From contig NC_060065.1 of assembly GCF_020283565.1 (NCBI RefSeq), positions 18,328,866-18,392,865 of the forward strand: a DNA stretch of 64,000 nt, in the 5' to 3' direction. Under the pieces are notes generated by a model. That model worked only from the letters and a program-made list of their open reading frames with translations. It was not told the origin of the DNA and did no database searches. This document shows, in pieces, positions 42,925 through 55,615 of the stretch. How positions within the stretch are numbered: the first letter of the stretch is position 1; the number at the start of each line of letters is the position of its first letter. A program made the translations under genes and the position numbers. Source of the stretch: Trifolium pratense. Taxonomy: Eukaryota > Streptophyta > Magnoliopsida > Fabales > Fabaceae.

Positions 42925-45900
42925 ATGGCTAGTTCATCGCAGCAACTCAACACCAATACCAGCGACGAGAACGTGCTCAACGTTCCACCCTCTCCGCCGC
43001 CGCAACATAACACCGTTCTGTCTCCGGTGCGTGACGATACCACCGTAGCGCGCGGTCCAGAAACCGACTCCCGCGACGGACGGGAAACCTCACTCTCGTC
43101 CGATGAAGAAGACGTCGAGGTCCTGACCGATCGTCGAATGGGCAAACGCCCGCAGTTGAAGCAAGAAACTCCGGCAAACAACGCTGGACAACCCGCCACC
43201 TTGGCCAATTCCGAGATCACGGCCTTGATCGCTGCTCTGAAGCAAACGACGGAGGCCATGCAGGCTCAAGGCCGTCGATTAGACGAACAAAGCGAAAGAA
43301 TCGCCGCGCTGGAAAGAGGCCGGCGCCGCAGAAAGACCAACTCTCCCCCGCGGAGACACCAGGCTGATCCTTCCCCTCCCCGTCCGGCGGCCGTCAAACA
43401 TCGACGCCTCGACCTAGAGAGGGTCGAAGTTACTCCTCGGAAGAAAGATCGTACTCCTCCTCATCGCGAGGGTAAGTCCCCTCCGGGCAAGAAAGGGAAG
43501 CACGAAGCCCCGCGCCGCCACTCACCTCAAGGGTTGGCGCAGATGTCCAAGCAAGGCGCGTCGGGCAGCTACCATCCCCGCAACTACAAATCTCGTAGTC
43601 CGACGCCGATTCCCGGCGATTATTCTCCCCGGTCTTCCGAGGACCATTCTCCCAACGGGAGTGACGAGGGTGATCCCCGATGCCCCCTGTCTACAAACAT
43701 TCTGAGGAAGCGTATTCCAAAGGGCTTCGAGAGACCTCCTACGCTCCCCGCGTATGATGGTTTGACCGACCCCGACGATCACATAGCTAATGTCAACGCT
43801 AACCTGGATTTCAGGAATATTAGCGGTGCCATCAGGTGCAGACTTTTTCCGACCACGCTGAGGAAGGGAGCAATGGCATGGTACCAAAGCCTGCCCCCTC
43901 AATCTATCGACTCGTGGAAGGACCTTACAGACCAGTTCTGTAGACACTTCACTGCTTCCCGCAAGCACCCAAAAACTGTGCATGCCTTGGAGGCCATATA
44001 CCAAGCCGAGGAAGAAACTCTCCGCAATTTCGTCGAGAGGTTCAATAAAGAGGCTGTGCAAGTCGAGACGACCGACGACATGAAGAAGTACTTGCTGCAG
44101 AGGGGCCTTCGCCCGGGCAGCGATTTTGCCAAAGCTGTTGGCATAGAAAAACCACCCACCTGGGACGACCTCCTCCTAAAAGCTCAAAAATACATTGAGT
44201 ACGAGGAAGTCCAGGCAGCTGATGTCGCCCGCCTTGCCCGACCTGGAAGCAGCCACCCTGCCCGCGAGTCCTCCCATAGGAACGATGATAGGGGCGGCGA
44301 CAGAGGAAACGACAGAGGCGGCGATAGGGGTGGCGAGAGGGGCAGAGACAGAAGGAGGGGCGAAAGACGAGAGCCCCGTGGCCCTCCAAGCGCATTCAGC
44401 ACCTACACCCCCCTCGTCAAATCTCGGGGAGAAATATTTGCTGAAGTTCACATCTCCGAGTTCAACAGAGCAGGTGTGAAGCAACCAAAGCCAACCCCTC
44501 TGAAGCCTGGCCAGGACAAGAATAGGTATTGCAGATACCACAAGAGTTATGGTCACAGGACCGACGACTGCATCCAGCTGAAGGCTGCTATTGAAATTAT
44601 GATAAGGAGCGGACACCTGAGGGAGTTCGTCAAAAGAAACAATGACCCTCGACCAGAGGCCGCGGAGACACGCGCGGTCGAGGAGGAACTTCCACAACCA
44701 GCCGGGCAGAACAACGCCAAGCAGATAGCTATGAGCATATCCCGGCCAGAAGATTTTGCTATCCCCAGCGATTTTGGGGACACCTATACTGGTCCTACCC
44801 TTAGCACGTGGGACTATTTCACAGACTCATTCGTCATATCCGGTGGTCATATGGACAAGCACACCGTCGGATCAATAAAAAGAAAATTCGAGGATCTCAT
44901 CAACACATCCTCGAATATGAACGCAACGCTGGACAAGGCGAAGGGGCGATCAATGCCTTTAGCCTTCTACCGCGAGGAGCTGCCCGGTGGGTCAGCCAAT
45001 TTCCAAATTCCCCTCCTCGTCCGGGCAGACATGGCCAACATGGACGTTCGTCGGGTCCTCATCGATCCGGGGAGCTCCTGCGACATTATGTACGCCAGTT
45101 TGTTCAGGACCTTACAGCTGGACGAGACACACCTCACCCCGTACTTGGGCTCAGATCTCACAGGATTCAACGGGGCAACCACTAGGCCTTGGGGCTATGT
45201 CGACCTCATAGTCACTTTTGGCTCCGAGGAAACTGCCAAGTCGATCAGGGTCAAATTCTTGGTCGTAGACTGCCCCTGCCTCTACCAGTGCATCATCGGC
45301 AGGACGGCCATAGCAGACCTGATCGCTGTCCCTTCCACCGCCCACCTGAAGATGAAGTATTACACTCATAAGGGGCAGGTTGCTACTTTACACGGGGACA
45401 TTGAAGCCGCGAGGAGGTGCTTTGACGCAGCATCCAAAGGCAACAATTTCATTGGCAAAGCGCCTGAACCAAAGAAGCCAAAGCCTTCCTCGGAAACACC
45501 ACCAAAGCCGTCCCCGGAAGCACAACCAAGTTTGCCCGGACCAAGTGTGAGTTCTGTGGATCTTGACAGCCGCACCTCCAAGAAAGAACACAAGGAGGAG
45601 AAAAAACTGAAGAAGGAGGAGAAGGAGGACGACGAGGCGAGCAAAGAGCATTACCGCCCCATTCCAGATGGCGACTTTGAGATAGTCCAGTTTGGCGAGG
45701 ATCCAGAAAAAGGAGTCAAGATTGGTACGGGGCTCCCCGAGTTGGCGAGGAAGCAGTTGAAAGCCTGCCTTAGAGAAAATGCTGACTTGTTCGCATGGCA
45801 CGCTGCCGACATGCCCGGGCTGGATCCAAACATCGCTTGTCATCAACTTACTGTCGACCCACTTGCTAGTGCCGTAGTGCAACGTAGGCGTAGGCAGTCT

Positions 45901-48183
45901 CCCGAAAAAGCGGAGGCTGCTGAAAAAGCTGTAAAAGACCTCCTAGAGGCAAATTTTATTTCTGAAGCCAGATACACTACCTGGTTGTCAAACGTTGTAC
46001 TAGTTAAAAAATCTAATGGAAAATGGAGAATGTGTGTTGACTATACCGATCTCAATAGGGCCTGCCCTAAAGATTCTTATCCTTTACCTTGCATTGATAA
46101 ATTAGTCGATAATTCTTCTGGCTTTAAATTATTGTCTTTTATGGATGCATATTCAGGATACAATCAAATCCCAATGGCTGTGGCCGACAGGGGAAAAACA
46201 GCCTTCATGACCGAGTCGGGCAACTATTACTACAACGTAATGCCCTTCGGTCTAAAAAATGCTGGTGCTACATACCAGCGGATGATGAACAAAGTATTCC
46301 GGGGTGAAATAGGCGACATGCTCGAAGTCTACATGGACGACATGATCGTAAAATCCCATGAGGAAATCGACCATACCGCCCACTTACGTAAGCTCTTCGA
46401 GCAGGCCAGAAAACACAACATGCGATTCAACCCAGAAAAGTGCACCTTCGGGGTACGAGCAGGAAAGTTCCTCGGATTTTACCTAACAGAACGAGGAATC
46501 GAAGCCAACCCCGACAAATGTCGTGCCTTTACGGAGCTCCCAACTCCGAACAACAAGAAATCCATACAAACCCTGAACGGAATGCTGACCTCATTGTCTC
46601 GCTTCGTAGCAAAATCTGCTCAACACGCATTGCCCCTCTTCAAATTACTAAGGAAAGAAGCTGTGTTCGAATGGACGAACGAGTGCGAGCAGGCCCTCCA
46701 ACATCTAAAGAAGGCCCTATCCGAACCCCCAGTTCTCTCACGCCCGGATGTCGAGGAAGTGTTATACATTTACCTCTCCGTCGCATCTGAGGCCGTCAGC
46801 GCAGCTCTTGTCCGTGAAACAATGGAAGGACAAAAACCAGTGTACTTTACGAGCAAGGCTCTCCAAGGGCCCGAACTCAGATACACTCAAATCGAGAAGG
46901 TGGCCCTCGCCTTGATCAACGCAGCAAGAAGACTACGTCACTACTTCCTAGCACACACAATCGTAGTCCGAACCGACCAACCCATCAAGTCGTTGCTTGG
47001 TCGGCCAGATATGGCGGGCAGGATGCTCAAATGGTCCCTCGAGCTTTCCGAATTCGACATTCGTTACGAAAACAGGAAAGCGCTAAAATCACAAGTCCTA
47101 GCAGACTTTGTGGCCGAAATGACGAGTCCATCCTCCACGACAAGCGAGGCAAACAAATGGACAATATTCGTCGACGGAGCATCGAGCGCCACAGGTGCAG
47201 GAGCAGGAATTATCCTGGAAAACGAGAACGGGATCATCATCGAGGTATCCCTAGCACTATCCTTCCCGACATCGAACAACCAGGCGGAGTACGAGGCCTT
47301 CCTAGCAGGACTACGGTTGGCCGAGGACATGGAGGCAAAAGAAATTAAAATCTACACAGATTCACAACTTGTTGCCTCACAAGTATTAGGAGAGTATCAA
47401 GCCAAAAATGATAACCTCTCCGAGTATTTAGCTTTAGTGAAGGAAAAAATCACTAAGTTCGAGTCCGTGGAAGTGCAACACGTTCCACGCGAGCACAACA
47501 AACGGGCAGACATCCTGTCCAAACTGGCGAGCACAAAAAAGAAAGGCGGAAACAAGTCCGTCATTCAGGAAATACTCCCTCGACCAAGCATCGAGAAGAC
47601 GACCAACGTCTTCGACATAAATGTCATTGGCGACAAAAATTGCTGGATGACCCCCGTATATAACTTCCTCGCGAATGGAACCCTCCCCGACGATCAGAAA
47701 GAAGCAGCCATAATTAGACGTCGAGCATGCGCATACGTCATCCTCGACGGAAAGTTATACAGACGAGGGTTCTCAATCCCGCTCTTAAAATGTGTCGACG
47801 AGGAAACAGTCGACTACATCCTGCGCGAGGTACACGAGGGGATCAACGCCCAGCACCTGGGAGGAAGATCGCTGGCCAGGAAAGCTCTTCGAGCAGGATA
47901 CTACTGGCCCACCATGCAGCAAGACGCAAAGGACCATGTGAAAAAATGCGACAAATGTCAACGACACGGGGACATGCACCTGGCTCCTCCCCACGAACTC
48001 AAATCTTTGTCGTCACCATGGCCCTTCGCTTGGTGGGGCATGGACATACTTGGCCCCTTCACAAAGGGACTCCACCAAAATAAATTTTTGATAGTCGCCG
48101 TGGACTACTTCACCAAGTGGGTAGAGGCAGAACCCCTCTCCGACATAACGTCGTTCAGGATACTCCGTTTCTTCAAACGCGAC
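42925..48183 (+). pseudogene. Outer element gag-pro-RT-RH-aRH-IN (5' part, interrupted)
   Basis: One continuous frame of about 1,753 codons from the ATG at 42925; upstream in-frame sequence lies in the LTR/PBS. Gag core (AMAWYQSLPPQSIDSW) is at about residues 310-330 and a CRYHKSYGHRTDDC zinc motif near 535. The protease site LIDPGSS is near 712. RT carries YMDD at 46330-46341 (about residue 1136). A Ty3 RNase H is followed by a second, archaeal-type RNase H (WTIFVDGASS..., about 1407-1539), diagnostic of Tat. The integrase HHCC zinc domain is near 1636-1690 and the first catalytic Asp is in WGMDILGPF. At 48183 the frame is cut by the inner retrotransposon; it resumes at 60636. The polyprotein would make RNA-packaging, cDNA-synthesis and integration enzymes, but this copy cannot. 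Confidence 0.93.
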
Positions 48184-49031
48184 TGTTATCCCATATTTTA
48201 GCTCAAGGTAAAATATGTTATAATTCCAGTTCCAAAGACATTTATTGCTATAGAAACCTGTTAAAATGGCTTTAGATAGCCTTAGTCTTTAATGTCTTCA
48301 AGAACAAGAGAGATTATCTCTTATCTTATTGTTTAAATGAAGGTTAAGGGTAATGTCTTTAAGAGCAAGAGAATTCTAATGGAAAAACTTCATAGCTCGA
48401 GACTGAAGATTATTTCGATAGAAGCCAACGAATCGAAGTAGTCAGAAATTGTGAACTTAGAGCATTTTTCATCATTTAAGTGTGACTCGACTTCGACGGT
48501 TACAACGGTTTAAAGGCCTTGGTTCATTTCAAACGCAAAAGGACGCGTGGCTGAAGTTTAGTAGTTTAACGTTAGGGTAGACGTTACTTAGTTTTCTATA
48601 AATAGAAGTATGTATAGTCGAAATGGTGGTCACAATTCATTTACACAAAATCTCAAACACTCAAAGTATCCATGTTAAGGCGAGAAACGAGTTACTCGAG
48701 AAAGATGTATGAATCGGTGAACCTTTTCAATTTCTTTGTAACTTTTACATTCTTAATGCAAATTTACTTTCCATAAGTCTTTACTTTTTAAAGCATTTAC
48801 AAATTCTGCTTTTCATTAGTTCTCTCGTTCGAGTGAACTTGCTTTAATTATATTTAACATATGTTTCCGAAATTAAACATATGGTTCTTTTGTAAAATAA
48901 GGATGTATTTAAAGATAAACTTCCGAATTTCCTTCAAAGAAATGCATGAACAATTGTCCCGAGATTTACTAGTTGATCTCTCAAGTAATTAATTTAAACT
49001 AGCGGTTGTTTACCAAAAATCAGTGTAAACA
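48184..49031 (+). repeat. 5' LTR of inner element
   Basis: 848 bp, TGTTATCCCA...GTGTAAACA. Predicted promoter CTATAAATAG at 48596-48605. Confidence 0.95.
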
Positions 49032-49164
49032 AATTGGCACGCCCAGTGGGACGGGTTGTTTTGTGCAATTTACATTTTTTTTTGAAAGAAGTTTATTTTC
49101 AAATAAAAATCCTTTTACAAATACTAAGACAGTTAGTGTTTACAGTTTTGTGTTTTGATTTTGT

Positions 49165-51903
49165 ATGCATTTGAGAAGTGGTAAATCTTTACCAAATTTA
49201 ACTAGTGTTAAATCTAAATCAAAAATGGTTAGACCACCAAATAATAATCAAAACAATAACAACAATGTCCCAAATCCTGAAGGACAGCCAACACAAGCGT
49301 CAATTAGTAACGCTACTGTCATGGCCCAAGGCTCTGGAACATCTGCTTCGAGCGTTCCTGCAGTCAGTTTTGGGAATATAGGGGTAACAATGCCCTCAAC
49401 GAGTTCGACTGTATCTGGGTCGATATCTTCGTTAGTATCACATGGTATAGGGGGCAGTTAGCCTGGTGCTGAAGATGTAAGGAGCCCCATTCGATCGTTT
49501 TTGTTGAACCAATCAGGATTAGGAATGCCAGACTCTTTAATGGCAGGCTTACATAATTCTAACCCAAATCCTGATAGGAGTACCATGCCTTCCCCAGCAG
49601 CCTCTGTTGTGGGAAATAGGACCAGAGACATTGCCTTACAAAATTTAACCAATGTAACTATGATGTCCTTTCGACAACAAATGGACGAGAGTAATCATGA
49701 AATGGTTAATACTCTGACTTCACAATTGGGGACTATTTTGAACCCCTTAATCAACAATACAAATAATAATTATCAGTTGCTAGCCCATCAGATGGGGCGG
49801 ATTGCAGATTTCTTTGGTACTGCTGCAATGCCTAACCAAAACCTTCAGCCCATTCGAAACCAAACACAGGTTCAGAACCAAGGGTTTCATGTGAACAATG
49901 AAGTTCCAAACAATCAAGTACCACAAGTGGTACAAGAGGAACCACCGGCTCCAGTGGTGCACCATGTGCCAGAGCCTGAAGTAATTTTGGTTAATCGAAA
50001 TCAAAATGCTGACGAAGTGATTCGAAATGTGCAAAGAAATAATTTTGCGCAACAAGATAACTTGGCAAATTTAGTCGAAACTATCTTAACTCAAAACGGT
50101 TTCAATGTTGGCCTACATAGGCCTAACTTTATTTCTCCATTGTCTGAATATGTATTACAAACTGAATTGCCAAGGGGATGGAAAATCCCTAAATTCACAA
50201 AGTTTGCTGGGGACACAACTGAATCAACAGTGGAACATGTGGCAAGATTTTTTGCCGAAGCAGGAAATTTGGCAGATAATGAAAATCTAAGGTTGAAATT
50301 TGGAGAGAAATCCAAACAACAGATGAAAATTGACGAAGATCCACTACAAATATCGGATGCTTCCTATGTGGAACCGGTCGAATGCTTGATGATCGATGCC
50401 ATGGACTTATCAGGAGGCGCTCAATTAGTTTTTATTCCAGAGAATGAATACTACGAGAAGATGAAAGTAGTGTATCATGGGGCTGAAGAGGAACTGGTTG
50501 ACTTTCTGCAAAGGTGTAAGCTTAACAAGTCTGAAGTTATGCTTTGTCCAAGGTGCAGTGCCGTATTCGACAAGAAGGCTACTGAGGGCCTTAACAAGTT
50601 CATACCATTCAGAAGAAACAAAGAGAATTGGCCAAAGTCAAGGCCAATGAAAAGACAGAACATGGTGCATGCTAAACCAATACATCAAAGGTTGGGCAAC
50701 CCAAATACTTTTGTGCCATCCAACAACTCACCAATGAACAAATGGGTTCATGGTCATACATCCAACTTTGTTAGAAATTCTGTTGACAAGGGAAGTTCGA
50801 GTCATTCTGTTGATTCGAAGAAGTATGCTTACAGAAACAATTACAAGGGAAAGAATCCCATGACCCGCACCCAATGGCGTAGGCATCAGCGCCAACAAAG
50901 ACTCTCCCTTCAAGAGGCTCAAAAGACTGAAGACAACAAAGGAAAACAGGTTGTCGAAGTGACCAGAAGGCCTCTGAAAGAGAGATTGACTCAACCAGAG
51001 GATGTTCGAAAGGTTGAGAATGAGTTTGAAGGAGAGAACATGGAAGATGAGGATCTCCTTGATTCAGATCCCGAGTTTGATGTGCTGGTGAACGTAGTTT
51101 CGATCCTCCCTGCTGAATATGACGTGTGGTCAGAAGTGACTGAAGGGGAGGATGAGTTCGATGAGTCTGAATTGGCTTTGCACAAGCCAATGTGTTATTA
51201 TGTAATGAATAATGGCTGTTTAGAGGAACAGATGGCCAATTTTGAGAGGCCAACTGAGGGAATGAAGAATCATTTGAAACCCCTCTTTATTCAGGCCAAA
51301 GTAAATAACGTGGGGGTCAACAAAGTGTTGATTGATGGAGGAGCAGCAGTAAACCTGATGCCAGAATTCATGATTACCAAGATTGGTAAATTTTCTACTG
51401 ACTTGCACCCTCACAACATCGTTCTTTCGAATTACGAAGGTGAGACTGGTTTCTCGCTGGGGGCAATTCAAGTCGATGTGGCAGTTGGCAGCACTGTTAG
51501 GCCAACTCTGTTTTTGGTTGTGGCATCGAAGGCCAATTATAATCTGCTTCTGGGAAGGGAGTGGATACATGGCGTTGGAGCAGTGCCTTCGACTCTCCAT
51601 CAGAGGGTAAGTATTTGGAGAGATGATGGTGTGGTAGAGAATATCGAAGCCGATCAAAGTTATTTTAGGGCTGAAACACACCACATAACTAAGCATTCAT
51701 TTGATAAGAAATTGGCGAACATATCGCCATGCACTGAACAGGGATATGCCTATGCCCCTGCTGATAATGTCTACCATTCTGTCAAATTGGATCCAACTCA
51801 TGGATTCATTTGGGAGAGAGAGGAAATAGATGAAGGTCCACATGTGGATGAAGGCAAAGTCCGCCCAACTGGGTGGGACCTTGAGGAATATTACGATGAC
51901 TAA
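49165..51903 (+). pseudogene. Inner element gag-protease (nonsense and internal deletion)
   Basis: The frame starts MHLRSGKSL at 49165, meets TAG at 49459-49461 and continues in the same frame from 49462 to 51903, so one nonsense change breaks it. Gag begins normally (a FTKFAGDTTESTVEHVARFF stretch near 50190), but the conserved WY...LPP...SW core present in the outer element's gag is absent: sequence jumps from NENLRLKF directly to a polar linker. This suggests an in-frame deletion of the gag core. The protease active site LIDGGAAVNLMP lies near 51328-51363. The end overlaps the pol frame by 74 bp. Confidence 0.85.
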
Positions 51904-54900
51904 GCCCAATGCTTGGGCCAAGATTTCGGCTTATATGGCCGAAAACAAGATAAAGATGGCTTTAGAAGCCACAATGCTGCAAGAAAATATGGCTGTCGAA
52001 GCCAACAACTGTGAAAATGGCAAATTATTGCCAATGACTCAAAAATTGGACTGCATCTATGATGAAGAACCATTAGGATTTGAGAAAGATCCTTCCAGTT
52101 CCAGTCAAAAGATGCAGGCCCAAGATCCTTTGGAAGAAATAGATATTGGAGATGGCTCTATCAAAAGGCCAACATACATAAGTGCCAATATCCCAAAGGA
52201 CTTGCGTGATAAACTGGTCGAACTCCTTAAAAAGTTCAAAGATTGTTTTGCTTGGGACTACAATGAAATGCCAGGTTTAGACAGAAATTTGGTCGAACAT
52301 AGATTACCCATTCGACCAGACAAGAAACCAGTTAAACAATCACCAAGAAGATTTGCACCAGAAATCCTATCTAAGATCAAGGAGGAAATTGAAAGGCTGC
52401 TGAGAAGCAAGTTCATCCGGACTGCCAGGTATGTCGAATGGTTAGCAAATATAGTTCCTGTCATTAAGAAAAATGGTTCTCTTAGAATATGTATAGATTT
52501 TAGGGACTTAAATAATGCTACCCCTAAAGATGAATATTCAATGCCTGTAGCAGAAATGTTAATAGATTCAGCAGCAGGTTTCGAATATCTTAGCATGTTA
52601 GATGGGTATTCTGGATATAACCAAATTTTTATCGCTGAGGAAGATGTGGCAAAAACAGCTTTTCGATGCCCAGGGGCTTTGGGTACCTATGAATGGGTCG
52701 TAATGCCGTTTGGATTGAAAAATGCTGGAGCCACATACCAAAGAGCAATGAACTCAATTTTCCATGATTTTATAGATACTTTTATGCAAGTATATATTGA
52801 TGATATTATTGTTAAATCATCATCACACAATGATCATTTGGTTTGTTTAAAAAAGTCATTCGAAAGAATGAGGAAATATGGATTGAAAATGAATCCATTG
52901 AAATGTGCTTTTTGTGTACATGCAGGAGACTTCCTTGGGTTTGTGGTGCACAAAAAAGGCATTGAGATAAACCAAAACAAGACAAAAGCTATTTTGGAGA
53001 CTAACCCTCCAACAAACAAGAAGCAACTTCAATCCTTGTTGGGAAAAATCAACTTTCTGAGAAGATTCATTTCGAATCTAAGTGGTAAAGCTCAAGCTTT
53101 TTCACCATTGCTTTGACTTAAGAAAGAGGATGTTTTTACTTGGGGGCAGGATCAGCAAGAAGCATTCGATGCAATCAAAATATACTTGTCTAATCCTCCA
53201 ACTCTGATGCCACCAATTAGAAATAAGTTTATGAAGTTGTATATTTCAGCATCTGATACCACATTAGGTAGTATGTTAGCCCAAGAGGACGAAAATGGCG
53301 AAGAAAAGGCCATTTATTATCTAAGTAGAGTCCTTAATGATGTTGAAACTAGATATAGTAGTATTGAAAAGCTTTGTCTTTGTTTGTACTTTTCTTGTAT
53401 GAAATTGAAGCATTATATAAAGCCTATTGATGTTTATGTTTATTCTCATTATGATGTTATTAAACATATGTTGCTAAAACCAATTTTACATAGTCGAATT
53501 GGAAGATGGGCTTTAGCTCTTTCTGAATATTCACTTTCATACAAACCTTTGAAAGCAATTAAAGGCCAAATAGTGGCTGACTTTATTGTTGATCATTCAG
53601 CAATCGAATCACCTCAAAATTACATTGCTCTAGAACCATGGACTTTGTACTTTGATGGGTCTAGACATCAACATGGTACTGGAATAGGTATTTTGATAAT
53701 TTCCCCACAAAAAATTCCTACTAAGTTCAAATACAGGATTAATGGTATTTGTTCAAACAATGAAGCTGAATATGAGGCTTTGATAGCAGGATTAGAAATA
53801 TTATTGAGCCTGGGGGCAAAAGACATTAGAATAAAAGGTGATTCAGAATTAGTTTTGAAACAACTGACAAAAGAGTACAAATGTATTAAAGAGCATTTGA
53901 TTCGTTACTTTGTTATAGCGAATACATTACTAAAACGTTTCGACTCGATTGACATAGAACATGTTCCTCGAGTAGAAAACCAAGAAGCAAATGACTTAGC
54001 ACAGATTGCTTCAGGATACAAAGTGTCCAAAGAAAAGCTGGAACAATTAATAGAAATCAAAGAAAAATTGATTTCTAATGAGCCAATGCAATTGGAATTG
54101 TCAATGCCAAAACTTGTGGGGGCAGAGATGTCACCAAATGACATAAATAGTACTGACAAAGAAATGAATTATGACGAATTCCAAATTTTTGTCATTGACA
54201 ATTTAGTAGATGGTGATTGGAGAAAACCAATTGTAGAATATTTGGAAAATCCAACCGGGAGTGCTCCTCGAAAGATCAAATATAGAGCATCAAATTATGT
54301 GATCATTGGTAATGAATTGTTTAAAAAGACCCTCGAAGGAGTACTGTTGAAATGCCTTAGTGAGAATGAGGCCTACATAGCAATATCTGATGTTCATAGT
54401 GGGGCTTGCGGTTCTCACCAATCAGGCCATAAGATGAAATGGCTTTTAGTTCGACAAGGCATGTACTGGCCATCTATGTTAAAAGATTGCATAGATTTTG
54501 CTAAAGGTTGTCAAGAATGTCAAAGACATGCAGGAATCCAACATGTACCTGCAAGTGAATTACATTCGATAATAAAACCTTGGCCATTTAGAGGTTGGGC
54601 ATTGGATTTAATTGGTGAAATAAAACCAGCATCATCAAAAAATCAAAAATACATAATAGTTGGTGTTGATTATTTTACCAAATGGATCGAAGCTATACCC
54701 CTGCCCAATGTTGACCAAGAAGAAGTTATAAGCTTTATCCAAAACCACATTATTTATAGGTTTGGAATTCCTGAGACCATCACAACTGATCAAGGTTCAG
54801 TGTTTACTGGTCGAAAGATGCAAGAATTCGCCAGGCAAACAGGGTTTAAACTTTTGACTTCGACACCTTATTATGCACAAGCAAATGGTCAAGTAGAAGC

Positions 54901-55486
54901 TGCCAATAAAATTATTATTGGATTAATCAGAAAGCATATTGCTCAAAAACCAAGAAATTGGAACAAGACTTTAAATCAGGTCTTGTGGGCATGTAGAAAT
55001 TCCCCTAAAGAATCAACAAATTCTACTCCATTTCGATTAACGTATGGTCATGATGCCGTGTTACCAGTGGAAATTTATTTGCAATCTATCAGAATTCAAA
55101 GGCAAATGGAGATACCAACTGATCACTATTGGAGTATGATGTTTGATGAATTGGTTGATTTAGACGAAGAAAGGCTAAGAGCGCTTGATACTTTAAGTAG
55201 ACAAAAAGAAAGAGTAGCAAAGGCCTATAATAGGAAGGTTAAATCAAAAACCTTTGAAGTGGGGAATTTAGTTTGGAAAGTTATTTTGCCTATGGACAAA
55301 AAAGATAGAGTTTTAGGCAAATGGTCTCCAAATTGGGAAGGACCTTTTAAAATAATACAAGTGTTTTCGAATGGTGCATATGAAATAGAAGAGTTGACTT
55401 CAGAAAAGCGAACATTGAATATAAATGGTAAGTATTTGAAAAAATATAAACCAACGCTTTTAGAAGTTAATGTTAGCACAGAATAA
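51830..55486 (+). pseudogene. Inner element pol: RT, RNase H, second RNase H, integrase (one stop)
   Basis: Frame +1 relative to gag-pro, overlapping it at 51830-51903, so expression would need frameshifting or splicing as in Ogre elements. RT has LRICIDFRDLNNATPKDEYS and YIDD at 52793-52804. A TGA at 53114-53116 falls between RT and RNase H, in frame with the rest. A Ty3 RNase H (LYISASDTTLGSMLA) follows, then the archaeal-type RNase H (WTLYFDGSRHQHGTG, NNEAEYEAL), the integrase HHCC zinc domain near 54400-54540 and the DDE core (WALDLIGE, TTDQGSVFTG, AQANGQVEAANK). The C-terminal part ends LNINGKYLKKY. Only the one stop is seen, so enzymes C-terminal to it are otherwise intact. Confidence 0.92.
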
Positions 55487-55615
55487 ATATTCGAAACGAA
55501 ATTGAAATGGCATAAACAAAGTAAAAGTGCCATAAAAGGCAATTGTCAAGGTTACAAACCAAATAGAAATAAAACCAGATAATTGTTCGAGAATTTAAAA
55601 ACATCAAAAGAAAGT

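Noticed and set aside
42888..48083. Many antisense and alternate-frame ORFs over the outer gag-pol
   Set aside because: Shadows of a long G/C-rich coding frame; none has recognisable domains.
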